A DNA stretch of 64,000 bases, from positions 1 to 64,000 of the forward strand of contig JAIPFM010000098.1 of the NCBI GenBank assembly GCA_021736645.1, read 5' to 3'. The position numbers and the translations under genes are program-made. This DNA comes from Phycisphaerae bacterium. GTDB lineage: Bacteria; Planctomycetota; Phycisphaerae; Sedimentisphaerales; Anaerobacaceae. Positions 9,601 to 17,596 of this stretch are shown piece after piece. The notes below the pieces were generated by a model, which searched no databases, had not been told where the DNA came from, and saw only the letters and a program-made list of their open reading frames with translations. The stretch's first letter is position 1, and each line of letters begins with the position of its first letter.

Positions 9601-10745
9601 AGCGTTCTGTGTGGGCCGTCGTCCACTGCTTTGATAATAAATCCGTCGTCTTTGATTCGGTCCAGTCCGAGTGCCTCGGCATGCCGGCGAATCCAGCTCG
9701 ATGTCTCGGCCGTGCCGAGGACCGTTTTTGGCCCGGACAGGGGCGCGGCCTCCTGTGATGGTTCAAATGCAAACAGGGACTCCACGGCGTCGGTCAGTTC
9801 CGATGCCGCCGTCTTGACCGTTGAATTCGGGCCTTCAGCCACGATGCTTTTGAACAGCTCCTCGCCGGGCCGCCTGGAGAGAGGACGATATTGCAGCCAT
9901 GCCCTGTACAGGGTGTCGTCCTCCTGCCGGTACCTGTAGACGTCCATTTCTTTGTCTGTGGGATTTGTGTCCTGCCGGCCCGCATAGATCGATCGGGTCG
10001 AGTTGTACAATTCACGCATCGCCTCATCAGTCAGGACCTGGTCGTAAATGCGGATGTCGTCGACGAATCCCACCAATCCCTCTCCCACCACAATTTCCTT
10101 GAGCCCCTGGCGCGCGAGCGGCTCCATGGCAACGGTAGACAGGTCGACCACAGAGATTCTTTCGCCATCACGCCAGCCAATGATTCTCTTGGCCTGATCG
10201 TCGTAGGCCACGGCAAAGAGATGCCACTCTGAATCACCCACCGCAGCCTTCGGGTGCCCATAGAAGGCCCACTCCCGCATATCGTACTTCGGCCAGTCAA
10301 AATCCAGTATACCGGAGGAGTACTTGAATGTCTCCTCGCCCTTGAACCGCGGCTGAAAATGGCCCCGATAGATTTTGAACTGAACTGCGCCGTTGCTGTA
10401 CTTCAAGATGTCGTCCCCGTCCCACGCCATGTTGAGCCACAGGCTGACGGTCCCGCGAGCAATGGCAAGCGATGACTCGGAGGAGGCAGAGATTCGCATG
10501 GGTTCATCATCAGGCATAAACATCAGACACGAGTGCCCGGTACCAAGGGAATAGAGATCTGTCCCTCCAAGATCCGCGTGATGGCCGTGACCGGAGAGGT
10601 CTTGGCCTGTGCCGTCGTCAAAATCCCAGTGGCCCGCAAGGCCCTCCAGTGACGCCGAGGGGATCGCGGCTTGCGAGTTGTCAATCGTGATCATCGAAGT
10701 AAGGATCAAGGCCACGATGGCACTGAGCGTGTATCGCGATGTCAT
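6636..10745 (-). CDS. LamG - GH67 alpha-glucuronidase-like - GH28 polygalacturonase-like fusion protein
   Basis: A 1369-residue exported protein; GGAGG precedes ATG 10745 and a signal peptide ends near 'NSQA'. Residues 34-250 are a LamG/concanavalin-like domain ('GHWDFDDGTGQDLSGHGHHA'). Residues about 330-880 match GH67 alpha-glucuronidases: 'VDHWAYFRG', 'NFRDNVIILPKGSPLDWD', 'GLGRLAWNPDRTVEEIYTEW' and the C-terminal 'FHFVPHDTRLSMGRT'. Residues 917-1369 are a GH28 right-handed beta-helix starting 'VYNVRHYGAKADG'. The GH28 'GGDDAIKLGSD' motif keeps the paired Asp. The usual NTD motif reads SRD and the RIK motif reads GIS, so activity or specificity may differ. GH67 normally removes methyl-glucuronate from xylo-oligosaccharides and GH28 cleaves galacturonans. 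The fusion suggests a substrate carrying both uronates. Confidence 0.85.
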   Translation of the reverse strand: MTSRYTLSAIVALILTSMITIDNSQAAIPSASLEGLAGHWDFDDGTGQDLSGHGHHADLGGTDLYSLGTGHSCLMFMPDDEPMRISASSESSLAIARGTVSLWLNMAWDGDDILKYSNGAVQFKIYRGHFQPRFKGEETFKYSSGILDFDWPKYDMREWAFYGHPKAAVGDSEWHLFAVAYDDQAKRIIGWRDGERISVVDLSTVAMEPLARQGLKEIVVGEGLVGFVDDIRIYDQVLTDEAMRELYNSTRSIYAGRQDTNPTDKEMDVYRYRQEDDTLYRAWLQYRPLSRRPGEELFKSIVAEGPNSTVKTAASELTDAVESLFAFEPSQEAAPLSGPKTVLGTAETSSWIRRHAEALGLDRIKDDGFIIKAVDDGPHRTLVIAGRVPAGVIFGTFDLIRRLQLGQDPGKLDVLETPQIPIRMVDHWAYFRGFPGDKWRGGGRDCSIYSWQALRTGDTRLIRDWVRMMASVGWNAICPSEVNWDYRNNFLEHLDEVEILAGILRDYGMRLYWSPSYLLALEQGTADQLYARVPDFGGYLMKLGSEKQNGDPRPPMVNRIADTLKPYGGLTLVRGFVYGNSRYTREPYRNLIPHDLFAQEDGNFRDNVIILPKGSPLDWDFSAPLPALDGAMQKTLSGTELVIDKGFPSSWIEKWQWWMEQDHYHKGPGSLNKFDVDCIVGVSMIEPGPAWTTSPLNMVNYYGLGRLAWNPDRTVEEIYTEWIMQTFGSDPDVIDTVKTILYLSDDVARKLYMYRGYRGIWLDKGDQEDLVQDKTTHVINRQGLGPANALLAKRTLAQYSPGLRDVYGDRLRGEEFLTSFHFVPHDTRLSMGRTVIQDFYENMNEAVTLAAQLPPMWKRIEEKIDVPRFTGTLKALEDFVKDAEKERNEMWKAFGKVTGTDGDDVTAALTRENLARVKVYNVRHYGAKADGSTNDAPAINQTIEACHAAGGGTVFVPSGMYGTGSIRLKSNITLALDKGAVLKALPGLMDPWEPNPNDKGLMDSAYYHWEASLIRGINLENIKIFGPGTLDGSALTRSSRVPNGTGDKGIALKLCRNVEIRNLNIHEGGHYAILATGCKDMLVDNVAIKTSRDGLNLSQCSNVVVTYCHIDAVRREDGQPAGGDDAIKLGSDLSLGQALPCENITVKNCFLASGCNTLQFGSETVGTFKNVRFENIRILGAGKAGISITSNDGSIIDGVHYQDITMAQTFAPIFIKLSDVARVPEGSYKRGAIRNITFENITATDCYAYFKNREMPSVIWGKPGSPIQEVSFKNVRITARGGHSAVEASLDPKDNDEHFPRKVGDLPAYAWYLRHVENIRFLDCHFDFEQTDGRSPVVVDDGKQVIFENGDLKKGSGPDTRIVWRKPGP

Positions 10746-11128
10746 AAAATTCCTCCCTTGCGTTGTTTGGCCGGTCCAGGGACAGACGGCTTTTATACCT
10801 CGTGGTTTCAGCCGGTCGGCCTATCTTGCTTTGCACTGTCTGCTTATGGTCATCCTGTAAAGGCCTTGATTGATATGTAGGGAGTTTACATAAACCGCGA
10901 AAATTAAACAAGTCCGAAATCATGCCCAGGAGAATGGAGAACACGGGGCAACGGTTTGAAACCCTTCTCGGAAGTATGAAGGCTCCTGTACTGCAAATAC
11001 TTGAGCCTTTTGATGTGGCACCGACAAGACAATCCGGTAGAATAGGCAGATGACCGCATTGAAGCCTTGTCATTCAGCGTTGGCCGATCAGAACGGTGGC
11101 GTGATCCTACAAGGTAAGGAGAATACGA
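10746..11128. other. Intergenic region between divergent genes
   Basis: About 380 bases lie between the divergent starts at 10745 (minus) and 11129 (plus). Ribosome-binding sites are visible at both edges (GGAGG for the minus gene, AAGGAG for the plus gene). No convincing promoter pair, operator palindrome or gene was recognised. Confidence 0.35.
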
Positions 11129-12901
11129 ATGGTTCCAAGAGAATCTGTGGATTTGTCTGCACGCAGCATGTTGGCGTGTCTAGGCATGTTGGCCTGCATG
11201 GCGGGGCAGGTGACAGCGGCTCTCTATGTGGTGGACCAGGCGGCGCCTGGTGCGGCCGACACAAATCCTGGCACTGAGCAGAGGCCTTTCATGACCGTGC
11301 AGCATGCCGCGGATGTCGTGAAACCGGGTGACACCGTCTACGTGATGGCAGGCAAGTATGATGAGCGGATCAAGGTAAACACCGGCGGCACCCAGGGCAA
11401 GCTTGTTGCTTTCGTGGCGAGGCCCCGGCGTTCGGTGACTGTGGGCGGCTTTAACCTCAATGCGAGTTACATTCGAGTGGAGGGCTTCGAGATCACGGCC
11501 GACAGGCCAGCCACGGCAGTCCAGTTGAACGCGAGCCATTGTGATATTCTGGATAATGACTTACACCACATGATGACGGCCGTCAGCGGTACGACCGGCA
11601 AGCCGAGCGCAGACGGCAACACGCGAGACTACTCTGCAGTGACCCACAACCGGATCGCCTATAACAGGGTGTACCATTGCGAGTACGGCTTCATGCTGGG
11701 CGGCGAGGATTGGCTGGTGGAGAACAACGAAGTCTCTCGTCTCTTCATGTACGCGCGCGGCAATATCTACGATGACTGCGATTATACGCGATTCTTCGGC
11801 AAAGGCTGTGTGCAGCGGTACAACTACTACCACGGCAGCATCAGCCAGGAGATCAAGACCGCGCACGTGGATTGCCTCCAGACCTTCACCAACAACGGTG
11901 AAATCGCACAGGATCTGGTTTTCGAATACAATACCTGCTTCGATTACCATCAGGGCTGCATGGTGGAAAGCGCTCCGCACATTGGCAGCGTGCGCAACTG
12001 GACCTTCCGCGGCAACATCTATAGTCCCAACTCGTCGACCATGCGAGGGGGTTGGGGCCCGGACATCATTCAAACGATCGATGTGACGATCGAGCACTGT
12101 ACGATCTTTGACGTGGCCTGGGCCTGCATCGGCCTGCGGGGCCAGGAATCCACCAATGGGCAGATCCGAAACAACATCCTCTGCCACGCACAACGAGCCG
12201 TGGATGACCGTATGGATTTCACCCCGGCCAACCCGGTGATCGAATACAACTTGACGTTCAAGACAGCATCCTTGGCGCCCCAGACCAATCTGAATGGCAG
12301 GGACCCTCTCTTCGTTGACCCATACAAGCGGAACTTTCGTTTGACGAAGGACAGCACTGCCATCGGCACGGGCAAGGGCGGTGTCACCATGGGCGCCCTG
12401 GAGTATCCCAATGTCTATTATGTCGACCCGCGCCATCCGGCTGCCGCTGATGAGCCGGGGTGGGGCTATCCGGCTGTGCCGCTGGCGAGTCTGGCCCAGG
12501 CATGTGACATGGCTCAGCCGGGAGAGACGATCATCCTGCGAGAGGGGATCTATCGTGAGGTCCTGTCGCCGAAAAATGACGGCGTGACAGTCCGTGCCAT
12601 GGAGGGTGAGACCGTGACACTCAGCGGGGCGGACCTGATCGAAGGATGGAGGCGAGAGGCGGATGGCCGTTGGTCGGTGACTCTGGCTGACCGGCCCAAG
12701 CAACTGCTGCGCGACGGCCGATTGTGGCGGGAATTCAGCTATGACAGTGCGACCAAGAGAATGACGGTACAATCAGGCGGCGATCCGCGACTGCACGTCT
12801 TCGAAACGATCGTGCGTGCGCAGGGCATTGACCTGGGCGCAATGACCCAGGTAAAGATTGAGAAGATCACTGTGGTCGACACGCTGCAGGAATCGCCTTG
12901 A
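11129..12901 (+). CDS. Secreted right-handed parallel beta-helix protein, possible polysaccharide lyase
   Basis: A 590-residue exported protein; AAGGAG sits about ten bases before the ATG and the signal segment ends 'GQVTA'. Residues 33-400 form a DUF1565-like N-terminal cap ('YVVDQAAPGAADTNPG', 'GDTVYVMAGKYDERI') followed by parallel beta-helix rungs rich in N-N-E and N-N-I motifs. From about residue 425 a second cap-like module begins ('YYVDPRHPAAADEPG', 'GETIILREGIYREVLSPKND') and runs to the end ('RLHVFETIVRAQGIDL'). Proteins of this build are usually pectate-lyase-fold enzymes or glycan binders. No specific PL family or catalytic triad could be assigned. It is followed 88 bases later by the GH2 gene and is probably co-transcribed with it. 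Confidence 0.78.
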   Translation: MVPRESVDLSARSMLACLGMLACMAGQVTAALYVVDQAAPGAADTNPGTEQRPFMTVQHAADVVKPGDTVYVMAGKYDERIKVNTGGTQGKLVAFVARPRRSVTVGGFNLNASYIRVEGFEITADRPATAVQLNASHCDILDNDLHHMMTAVSGTTGKPSADGNTRDYSAVTHNRIAYNRVYHCEYGFMLGGEDWLVENNEVSRLFMYARGNIYDDCDYTRFFGKGCVQRYNYYHGSISQEIKTAHVDCLQTFTNNGEIAQDLVFEYNTCFDYHQGCMVESAPHIGSVRNWTFRGNIYSPNSSTMRGGWGPDIIQTIDVTIEHCTIFDVAWACIGLRGQESTNGQIRNNILCHAQRAVDDRMDFTPANPVIEYNLTFKTASLAPQTNLNGRDPLFVDPYKRNFRLTKDSTAIGTGKGGVTMGALEYPNVYYVDPRHPAAADEPGWGYPAVPLASLAQACDMAQPGETIILREGIYREVLSPKNDGVTVRAMEGETVTLSGADLIEGWRREADGRWSVTLADRPKQLLRDGRLWREFSYDSATKRMTVQSGGDPRLHVFETIVRAQGIDLGAMTQVKIEKITVVDTLQESP

Positions 12902-12989
12902 CAGGAGCCCGATTGAGCCTGGTATTGCATGGGTGATGGGTCGGCTGATGTTTAATGATGTTGTCGAACGGGTCTACAGGAGAACGAAC

Positions 12990-15900
12990 ATGTCGATTAG
13001 GCTTTGTCAGAAAACTCCATCGTCGGCCCGAGAGCGAGCGGTTTTTCGTCTGGCAAGGACGGCGAAGCAGGTCCCCTGGGGATCGATGGAGCCGGACGCA
13101 GTCCAGGCGAAAAACAAGCCGCTCGAAGCCAGATCGAGTTCTCTGACAAAGCCTGGATTCCCATTGGCCCTGGTATTGGTGTGTGTGGGGACAAGTCTTT
13201 CATTTGGCCAGATGAACCTGCTCGTGCAGGGGAACTTCGAGAACCCAGGCGTCAATACTGGGTGGGCCGAGGGATTCAATATCCCCAACAACCGGGAATT
13301 CCGGGTGGTGACCGAAAACGGCAGGCACTGGCTTCGCATCGAGAATCAGGATGCGGATCGTCAGCTCGACTATGTACACGCTTACGTAAAGGTCACGCCC
13401 GAGATCAAGTCCCTGACTGTGCGTGCACGCATGAGGGCCTCCAATCTCAAGATCGGCAAGGAAGGCTGGCACACGGCGCGCCTTGCCATGGTGTTTGAAG
13501 GGGGTTCGTTCGGCTATCCGAATGTGCCGGAATTGCGCGCGGATTCCGATTGGGTGACACAGTCCGTGGAGCTGGACGTGCCCAGGGGGGCCACGCGCCT
13601 GAACATACAACCTGCCATGTTTTACTGCACCGGTGTGTTTGAGATTGCCGACCTCACGGTCACGCCCCATCTGGCTGCTGCACCCACCCAGTTGGCCGAC
13701 GCTGTGCTGCCGGACGGTTTCACGCTGGCCTGGGACAAGACGGACATAAAGACGGTGAACGCCAAGCGCGAACAGATGTCCCTTGATGGTATCTGGCGTT
13801 TCATCCCCGCAGTCGAAGGGGCTGCCGAGCCCCCAGGCGTGGGAAGGGCCTATATCAAGGTGCCTGGCAACTGGCAAAGGTCTCAGGGCAGATCTTCCGA
13901 TTTCCTGGCCCTGGGCGGCGGTCCGCAGTGGGACCTGTATGACGGCGCGCGTGTGGCGCGCGCCTGGTATGAGCGTCAGGTGACGATCCCTGCGCAGTGG
14001 CAGGGCCGCGCGATCAGCCTGCGTTTTGATCGGGTATCCACGGATGCGCTGGTGTACGTCAATGGCACACAGTGCGGGACCGTGGCCTGGCCCTGGGGAA
14101 CTGTGGACATCACGCAGGCTGTCACGCCTGGTGAGACTGCGAACATCCGTGTGCTGGTGGCAGCCGTGGCTGACGCCGAAGCCGTGGGGCAATTCTGGCA
14201 GAACGCCTTCAGCCACGTGACCTACAGGGCTGCGGACCTGAAGACCCGGGGCCTGACAGGCAGTGTGTTTCTGGAGAGCCGGCTGACCGAGGCCCAGGTG
14301 ACTGATGTGTTTGTACGCACGTCCACACGCCAACAGGCCGTGGCCCTGGACGTGGAACTCACGGGTGTGACGCAGGCCGGCCAGGTGCAGTGTGTGGCAG
14401 AGATGCTTGACGAACAGGGTCAGGTGGAGAAGACCTTTACTGCGCACGCTGCTGTGGCCGTCAAGGAGACACAGACCGTGACAGTGTCGTGGCCCTGGGA
14501 CAATGCACGCCTGTGGGACGTGGGCCAGCCCAACCTCTATACACTCCGGCTGAGCGTGCAGGGCCCGGGCCTGGAGGATCAGATCAATCAGGTGTTCGGT
14601 TTCCGGGAGTTCTGGACAGAAGGCCGACAATTCTATCTCAACGGGACCGTGATCCGCCTGCGTCAACCCTGCTTTTACTATGGGGCGAAGGGGCAGGTCG
14701 GGGACAACTTTTCGGAGTTTGGATCGTCGACTGTGGATGCTCGGGGTGATACGTCTGATGCAGGGCAGGCTCTGGACAGGGCAGATCGCACAGGATACCT
14801 GGCAGCCGTGTATATCCTGGATGCCAATAAATACATGCGCGATTCGCGGGGCAGGCTCACGTGGGACCAGAACCGCGAGCGTGCACGGGATCGCACTGCC
14901 GTCTGGATGCGTCACTACCGAAACCACCCGTGCGCGGTCATGTGGATTGCAGGCTTCAATTTCTTTAACAGCGGTGTGGATGCGGACCCGCGTCACATGG
15001 GACGCCGTGCCTGGGATCTGGACATGCCCCGCTGGCGCGGCCTCATGGAGGCAGGCCGGGACATGTTCGAAACGATCAAGCCCCTGGATCCGACGCGCGT
15101 CTATTACAGCCACGCAGGCGCCTATACCGGCGATGTCTATTCCATGAACTGCTACCTGGGCCTCCTGCCCCTCCAGGAACGGGAAGACTGGTTGAGCGAG
15201 TGGGCACACAGCGGCGAAATGCCCCTCGCCATGACCGAGTTCGGCACGCCCATGGACTGTACGTTTCGGCGAGGGCACCACGGTTTTACCAGCAACATCA
15301 CCAGTGAACCCCTGTTGACCGAGTATGCTGCCATCTATTTTGGTGCGCACGCGTACGCTGCAGAGGAACACACATATCGACAGTTTCTTCACGACCTGTT
15401 CCGCAGCGGCATGCTGTACAACAGCTCGGAAAACCGGCTGGATGAGTATGCCAACAACCACAGTATCCAGCAGCTCTTTCGGACCCATACGTGGCGCAGT
15501 TGGCGCACCGCAGGTCTGTCCGGCGGCCTGCGCACCTGGTCCTGGATGCAGGATGCGCTCGCGCACGTCAACGGTCCGACCCTGGCGTGGATCGCAGGCC
15601 CTGCAGGCCAGGTCACGGCCAAGGATCATCACTTCAATGGCGTCCAGGCCGTCAACAAGCAGATCGTGCTGATCAATGACACGCGCGAGCCCCAGGCGTT
15701 TACAGCCACATGGACGGCTGTGGTCGGTGATCGGCAAGTGGGCCAGGGTACTGAGCATGGCACACTGGAGGTCTCGGAGATTCGAAAGCTGCCAGTCGCT
15801 TTCATGACGCGCGCCGAGCCGGTCGGCACGCGGACCCCCGGCCGGATCACGCTCGCAGCCACGATCGGTCAGACCTCCCACCAGGATGAATTCGCGTTTC

Positions 15901-17324
15901 ACGTGTTTGGCGAAGATGCGCAGGCCAGCGCCCAGATCGCTGTGGTGGATCCGAACGGCATGACGAGCAGGATGCTGGCTACCCTGGGGTATACGACCCG
16001 TGACTGGCAGGGCGAGGCTGCGTCTCTTGTGGTCGTGGGACGTCACGCCCTGGAGCATGACCCGGGCGCGATCACCCGGCTCGAGTCCTACGTACAGGCC
16101 GGAGGCAGGGTCCTGATCTGTGCGCAGGACCCGCAATGGATGTCACGGGCCCTCGGGTGGCGCCTCTGTCCCAAGGTGAGCCGGCGCGTCTTTACCATGA
16201 ACTCTCCGGTCTCGTGTGGGATCGATGCGCACGATCTGCAGGACTGGACCGGCAGCAGCACGCTGATTGACGCCTATCCGGAATATGCGGGCGATTATCT
16301 CAGGGGCAATGAGGGCGATCAGCCCTATGCAGGCTGGCACTGGGGCAACCGCGGAGGCGTCACCAGCGCGGCCATTGAGAAGCCGCACCGCAGCGGCTGG
16401 CGTCCCCTGCTGGAATGTGAGTTTGATCTGGCCTACACGCCGTTGATGGAGTTGGATTACGGCAAGGGACGACTGGTTTTCTGCAGCCTGGACCTGGAAG
16501 ATCACGTGGTCCTGGATCCGGCGGCGCGACGTGTGGCCGGACGCATCGTCGATGATGCGATAAACGGTCCGTTGTCTCCGCGTGCCGACAAAGTCGTCTA
16601 CCTCGGCGGCCCTGCAGGCGCAGCCTGGCTGGACAGGGTTGGGGTGAGTTATCAGCCATCGGCAGCCATGGACACAACCGCCGACCTGTGGCTCATTGGC
16701 CCGGATGCGGCCATTGACACGGGCGCACTGCGTGCCCATCTGGAAAAGGGCGGCAAGGTATTCTTTCTGCCAAGAGCGCAGACAGAGGGGTGGCTCGGCA
16801 CCCAATTGAAGCGGGCTGAATCTCAATTTGCAGGATCCCTGTCCGTACCGGACTGGCCGGAAGCCAGGGGCCTGAGCGCGTCGGATCTTCGCTGGCGCAG
16901 CTACATGGACGCTGTTACCTGGGTACTGAACGATGGCACGGATATCGGGGCTGATGGCCTGATAGGCCGCCAGATGCTAGGAAAGGGCGTGGCGATCTTC
17001 TGCCAAATAGATCCGGACCGCTTTCACGCAGATGAGACCACCTACTTCCGCTACACGCGGTGGAGGTCCACACGCGCCGTGGCGCAGCTCCTGGCCAACC
17101 TGGGCGCCAGTTTCCCTGTAGACGGCCAGATCTTCCATCCTCGCGATCCCGGGGCCGTTGACGTGCAGGGCGATCAGTCAGGACCTCAAAGCTATGGCTG
17201 GCAAGGTGACTCAGACACGTCCGTGACACCCGGGTCCGAGGCAGTGGGAGCTTCGGCCTATTATCCTGATTACCGCACGGATTTTCCCATGGGAGACAAT
17301 CCTTACCGTTATTACCGGTGGTAG
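12990..17324 (+). CDS. GH2-family glycosidase-like exoprotein with an in-frame repeat element near its start
   Basis: A 1444-residue product from ATG 12990, with AGGAGA upstream. After M-S-I, 52 residues are encoded by the 156-bp element at 12999-13154; the hydrophobic signal segment ('PLALVLVCVGTSLSF') follows. Residues about 70-225 look like a carbohydrate-binding sandwich, 264-433 the GH2 jelly roll ('KVPGNWQ'), 434-540 the Ig-like domain and 545-865 the TIM barrel. Glu750 in 'AMTEFGTP' fits the GH2 nucleophile. The usual acid/base Asn-Glu after strand 4 is not seen: the region reads H646-P..M-W-I-A-G-F-N. A glutamine-amidotransferase-like segment ('YVQAGGRVLICAQDP') lies near residue 1030. 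The family suggests beta-galactosidase or beta-glucuronidase action, but the missing Glu leaves activity uncertain. A start at ATG 13086, inside the element, is also possible. Confidence 0.82.
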   Translation: MSIRLCQKTPSSARERAVFRLARTAKQVPWGSMEPDAVQAKNKPLEARSSSLTKPGFPLALVLVCVGTSLSFGQMNLLVQGNFENPGVNTGWAEGFNIPNNREFRVVTENGRHWLRIENQDADRQLDYVHAYVKVTPEIKSLTVRARMRASNLKIGKEGWHTARLAMVFEGGSFGYPNVPELRADSDWVTQSVELDVPRGATRLNIQPAMFYCTGVFEIADLTVTPHLAAAPTQLADAVLPDGFTLAWDKTDIKTVNAKREQMSLDGIWRFIPAVEGAAEPPGVGRAYIKVPGNWQRSQGRSSDFLALGGGPQWDLYDGARVARAWYERQVTIPAQWQGRAISLRFDRVSTDALVYVNGTQCGTVAWPWGTVDITQAVTPGETANIRVLVAAVADAEAVGQFWQNAFSHVTYRAADLKTRGLTGSVFLESRLTEAQVTDVFVRTSTRQQAVALDVELTGVTQAGQVQCVAEMLDEQGQVEKTFTAHAAVAVKETQTVTVSWPWDNARLWDVGQPNLYTLRLSVQGPGLEDQINQVFGFREFWTEGRQFYLNGTVIRLRQPCFYYGAKGQVGDNFSEFGSSTVDARGDTSDAGQALDRADRTGYLAAVYILDANKYMRDSRGRLTWDQNRERARDRTAVWMRHYRNHPCAVMWIAGFNFFNSGVDADPRHMGRRAWDLDMPRWRGLMEAGRDMFETIKPLDPTRVYYSHAGAYTGDVYSMNCYLGLLPLQEREDWLSEWAHSGEMPLAMTEFGTPMDCTFRRGHHGFTSNITSEPLLTEYAAIYFGAHAYAAEEHTYRQFLHDLFRSGMLYNSSENRLDEYANNHSIQQLFRTHTWRSWRTAGLSGGLRTWSWMQDALAHVNGPTLAWIAGPAGQVTAKDHHFNGVQAVNKQIVLINDTREPQAFTATWTAVVGDRQVGQGTEHGTLEVSEIRKLPVAFMTRAEPVGTRTPGRITLAATIGQTSHQDEFAFHVFGEDAQASAQIAVVDPNGMTSRMLATLGYTTRDWQGEAASLVVVGRHALEHDPGAITRLESYVQAGGRVLICAQDPQWMSRALGWRLCPKVSRRVFTMNSPVSCGIDAHDLQDWTGSSTLIDAYPEYAGDYLRGNEGDQPYAGWHWGNRGGVTSAAIEKPHRSGWRPLLECEFDLAYTPLMELDYGKGRLVFCSLDLEDHVVLDPAARRVAGRIVDDAINGPLSPRADKVVYLGGPAGAAWLDRVGVSYQPSAAMDTTADLWLIGPDAAIDTGALRAHLEKGGKVFFLPRAQTEGWLGTQLKRAESQFAGSLSVPDWPEARGLSASDLRWRSYMDAVTWVLNDGTDIGADGLIGRQMLGKGVAIFCQIDPDRFHADETTYFRYTRWRSTRAVAQLLANLGASFPVDGQIFHPRDPGAVDVQGDQSGPQSYGWQGDSDTSVTPGSEAVGASAYYPDYRTDFPMGDNPYRYYRW
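12999..13154 (+). repeat. Repeat element A: 156-bp terminal-inverted-repeat element inside the 5' end of the GH2 gene
   Basis: The ends are 18-bp inverted repeats matching at 17 positions: 12999-13016 reads aggctttgtcagaaaact and 13137-13154 is its near-perfect reverse complement. A second inverted pair lies inside (about 13028-13049 against 13101-13126). The core around 13053-13084 contains ggtcccctggggatcgat, shared with the element at 63027-63185. The length is exactly 52 codons and the inserted frame is open, so the host reading frame continues through it. No transposase is encoded, so it is MITE-like or REP-like. No convincing target-site duplication is visible. Confidence 0.8.
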
Positions 17325-17596
17325 GCTGCGCGTTTCTCGGACAACTTCACTGCGCGTTTTGTAGCGGATGCGGATAGATGTCCGGCGTTCCATCCACGCT
17401 TCCACACGGCTGTGCCCTTTGGAAGCTGCACAATATCCCCGTCCTGTGCCGCGTTGATGGCATCCCAGACCGCTTCCGGCGTCAACGCTGCGGCCGTGCG
17501 CGTTGCAGCACGTACGGTCGTCGGCAGGACGTCAATGGCGGCGACCATTAAAGACATCCACAGGCATAATTGAAATTTCGCAGTCTTGCGTCTCAT
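17312..17596 (-). pseudogene. 5' fragment of a secreted beta-helix (pectate-lyase-fold) gene
   Basis: An open frame of 94 residues from ATG 17596, with AGGAG eight bases upstream. Residues 1-30 are a good signal peptide. Residues 35-65 ('PEAVWDAINAAQDGDIVQLP', then 'GTAVWKRGWN') match the N-terminal cap of parallel beta-helix proteins, which normally continue for 300 or more residues. Here the frame runs into about 25 unrelated residues and stops, overlapping the 3' end of the convergent GH2 gene by 13 bases. This looks like a gene cut after its first 65 codons, or one with an internal deletion. The preserved leader and ribosome-binding site suggest the break is recent. A functional short exported peptide cannot be excluded. 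Confidence 0.6.

Noticed and set aside
11561-12772. A 403-codon minus-strand frame opposite the beta-helix gene at 11129
   Set aside because: No start signal or domains; the plus strand encodes a convincing secreted protein.
12995-13159. A GATT target-site duplication around repeat element A
   Set aside because: The two copies are not symmetrically placed (one extra G on the right), and removing one copy would break the reading frame. Too short to be meaningful.
13200-16136. A 978-codon open frame on the minus strand opposite the GH2 gene
   Set aside because: It lacks a ribosome-binding site, and its translation is His/Arg/Pro-rich without domain motifs. The plus-strand frame has clear GH2 motifs. 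Long antisense frames are common in GC-rich genes.
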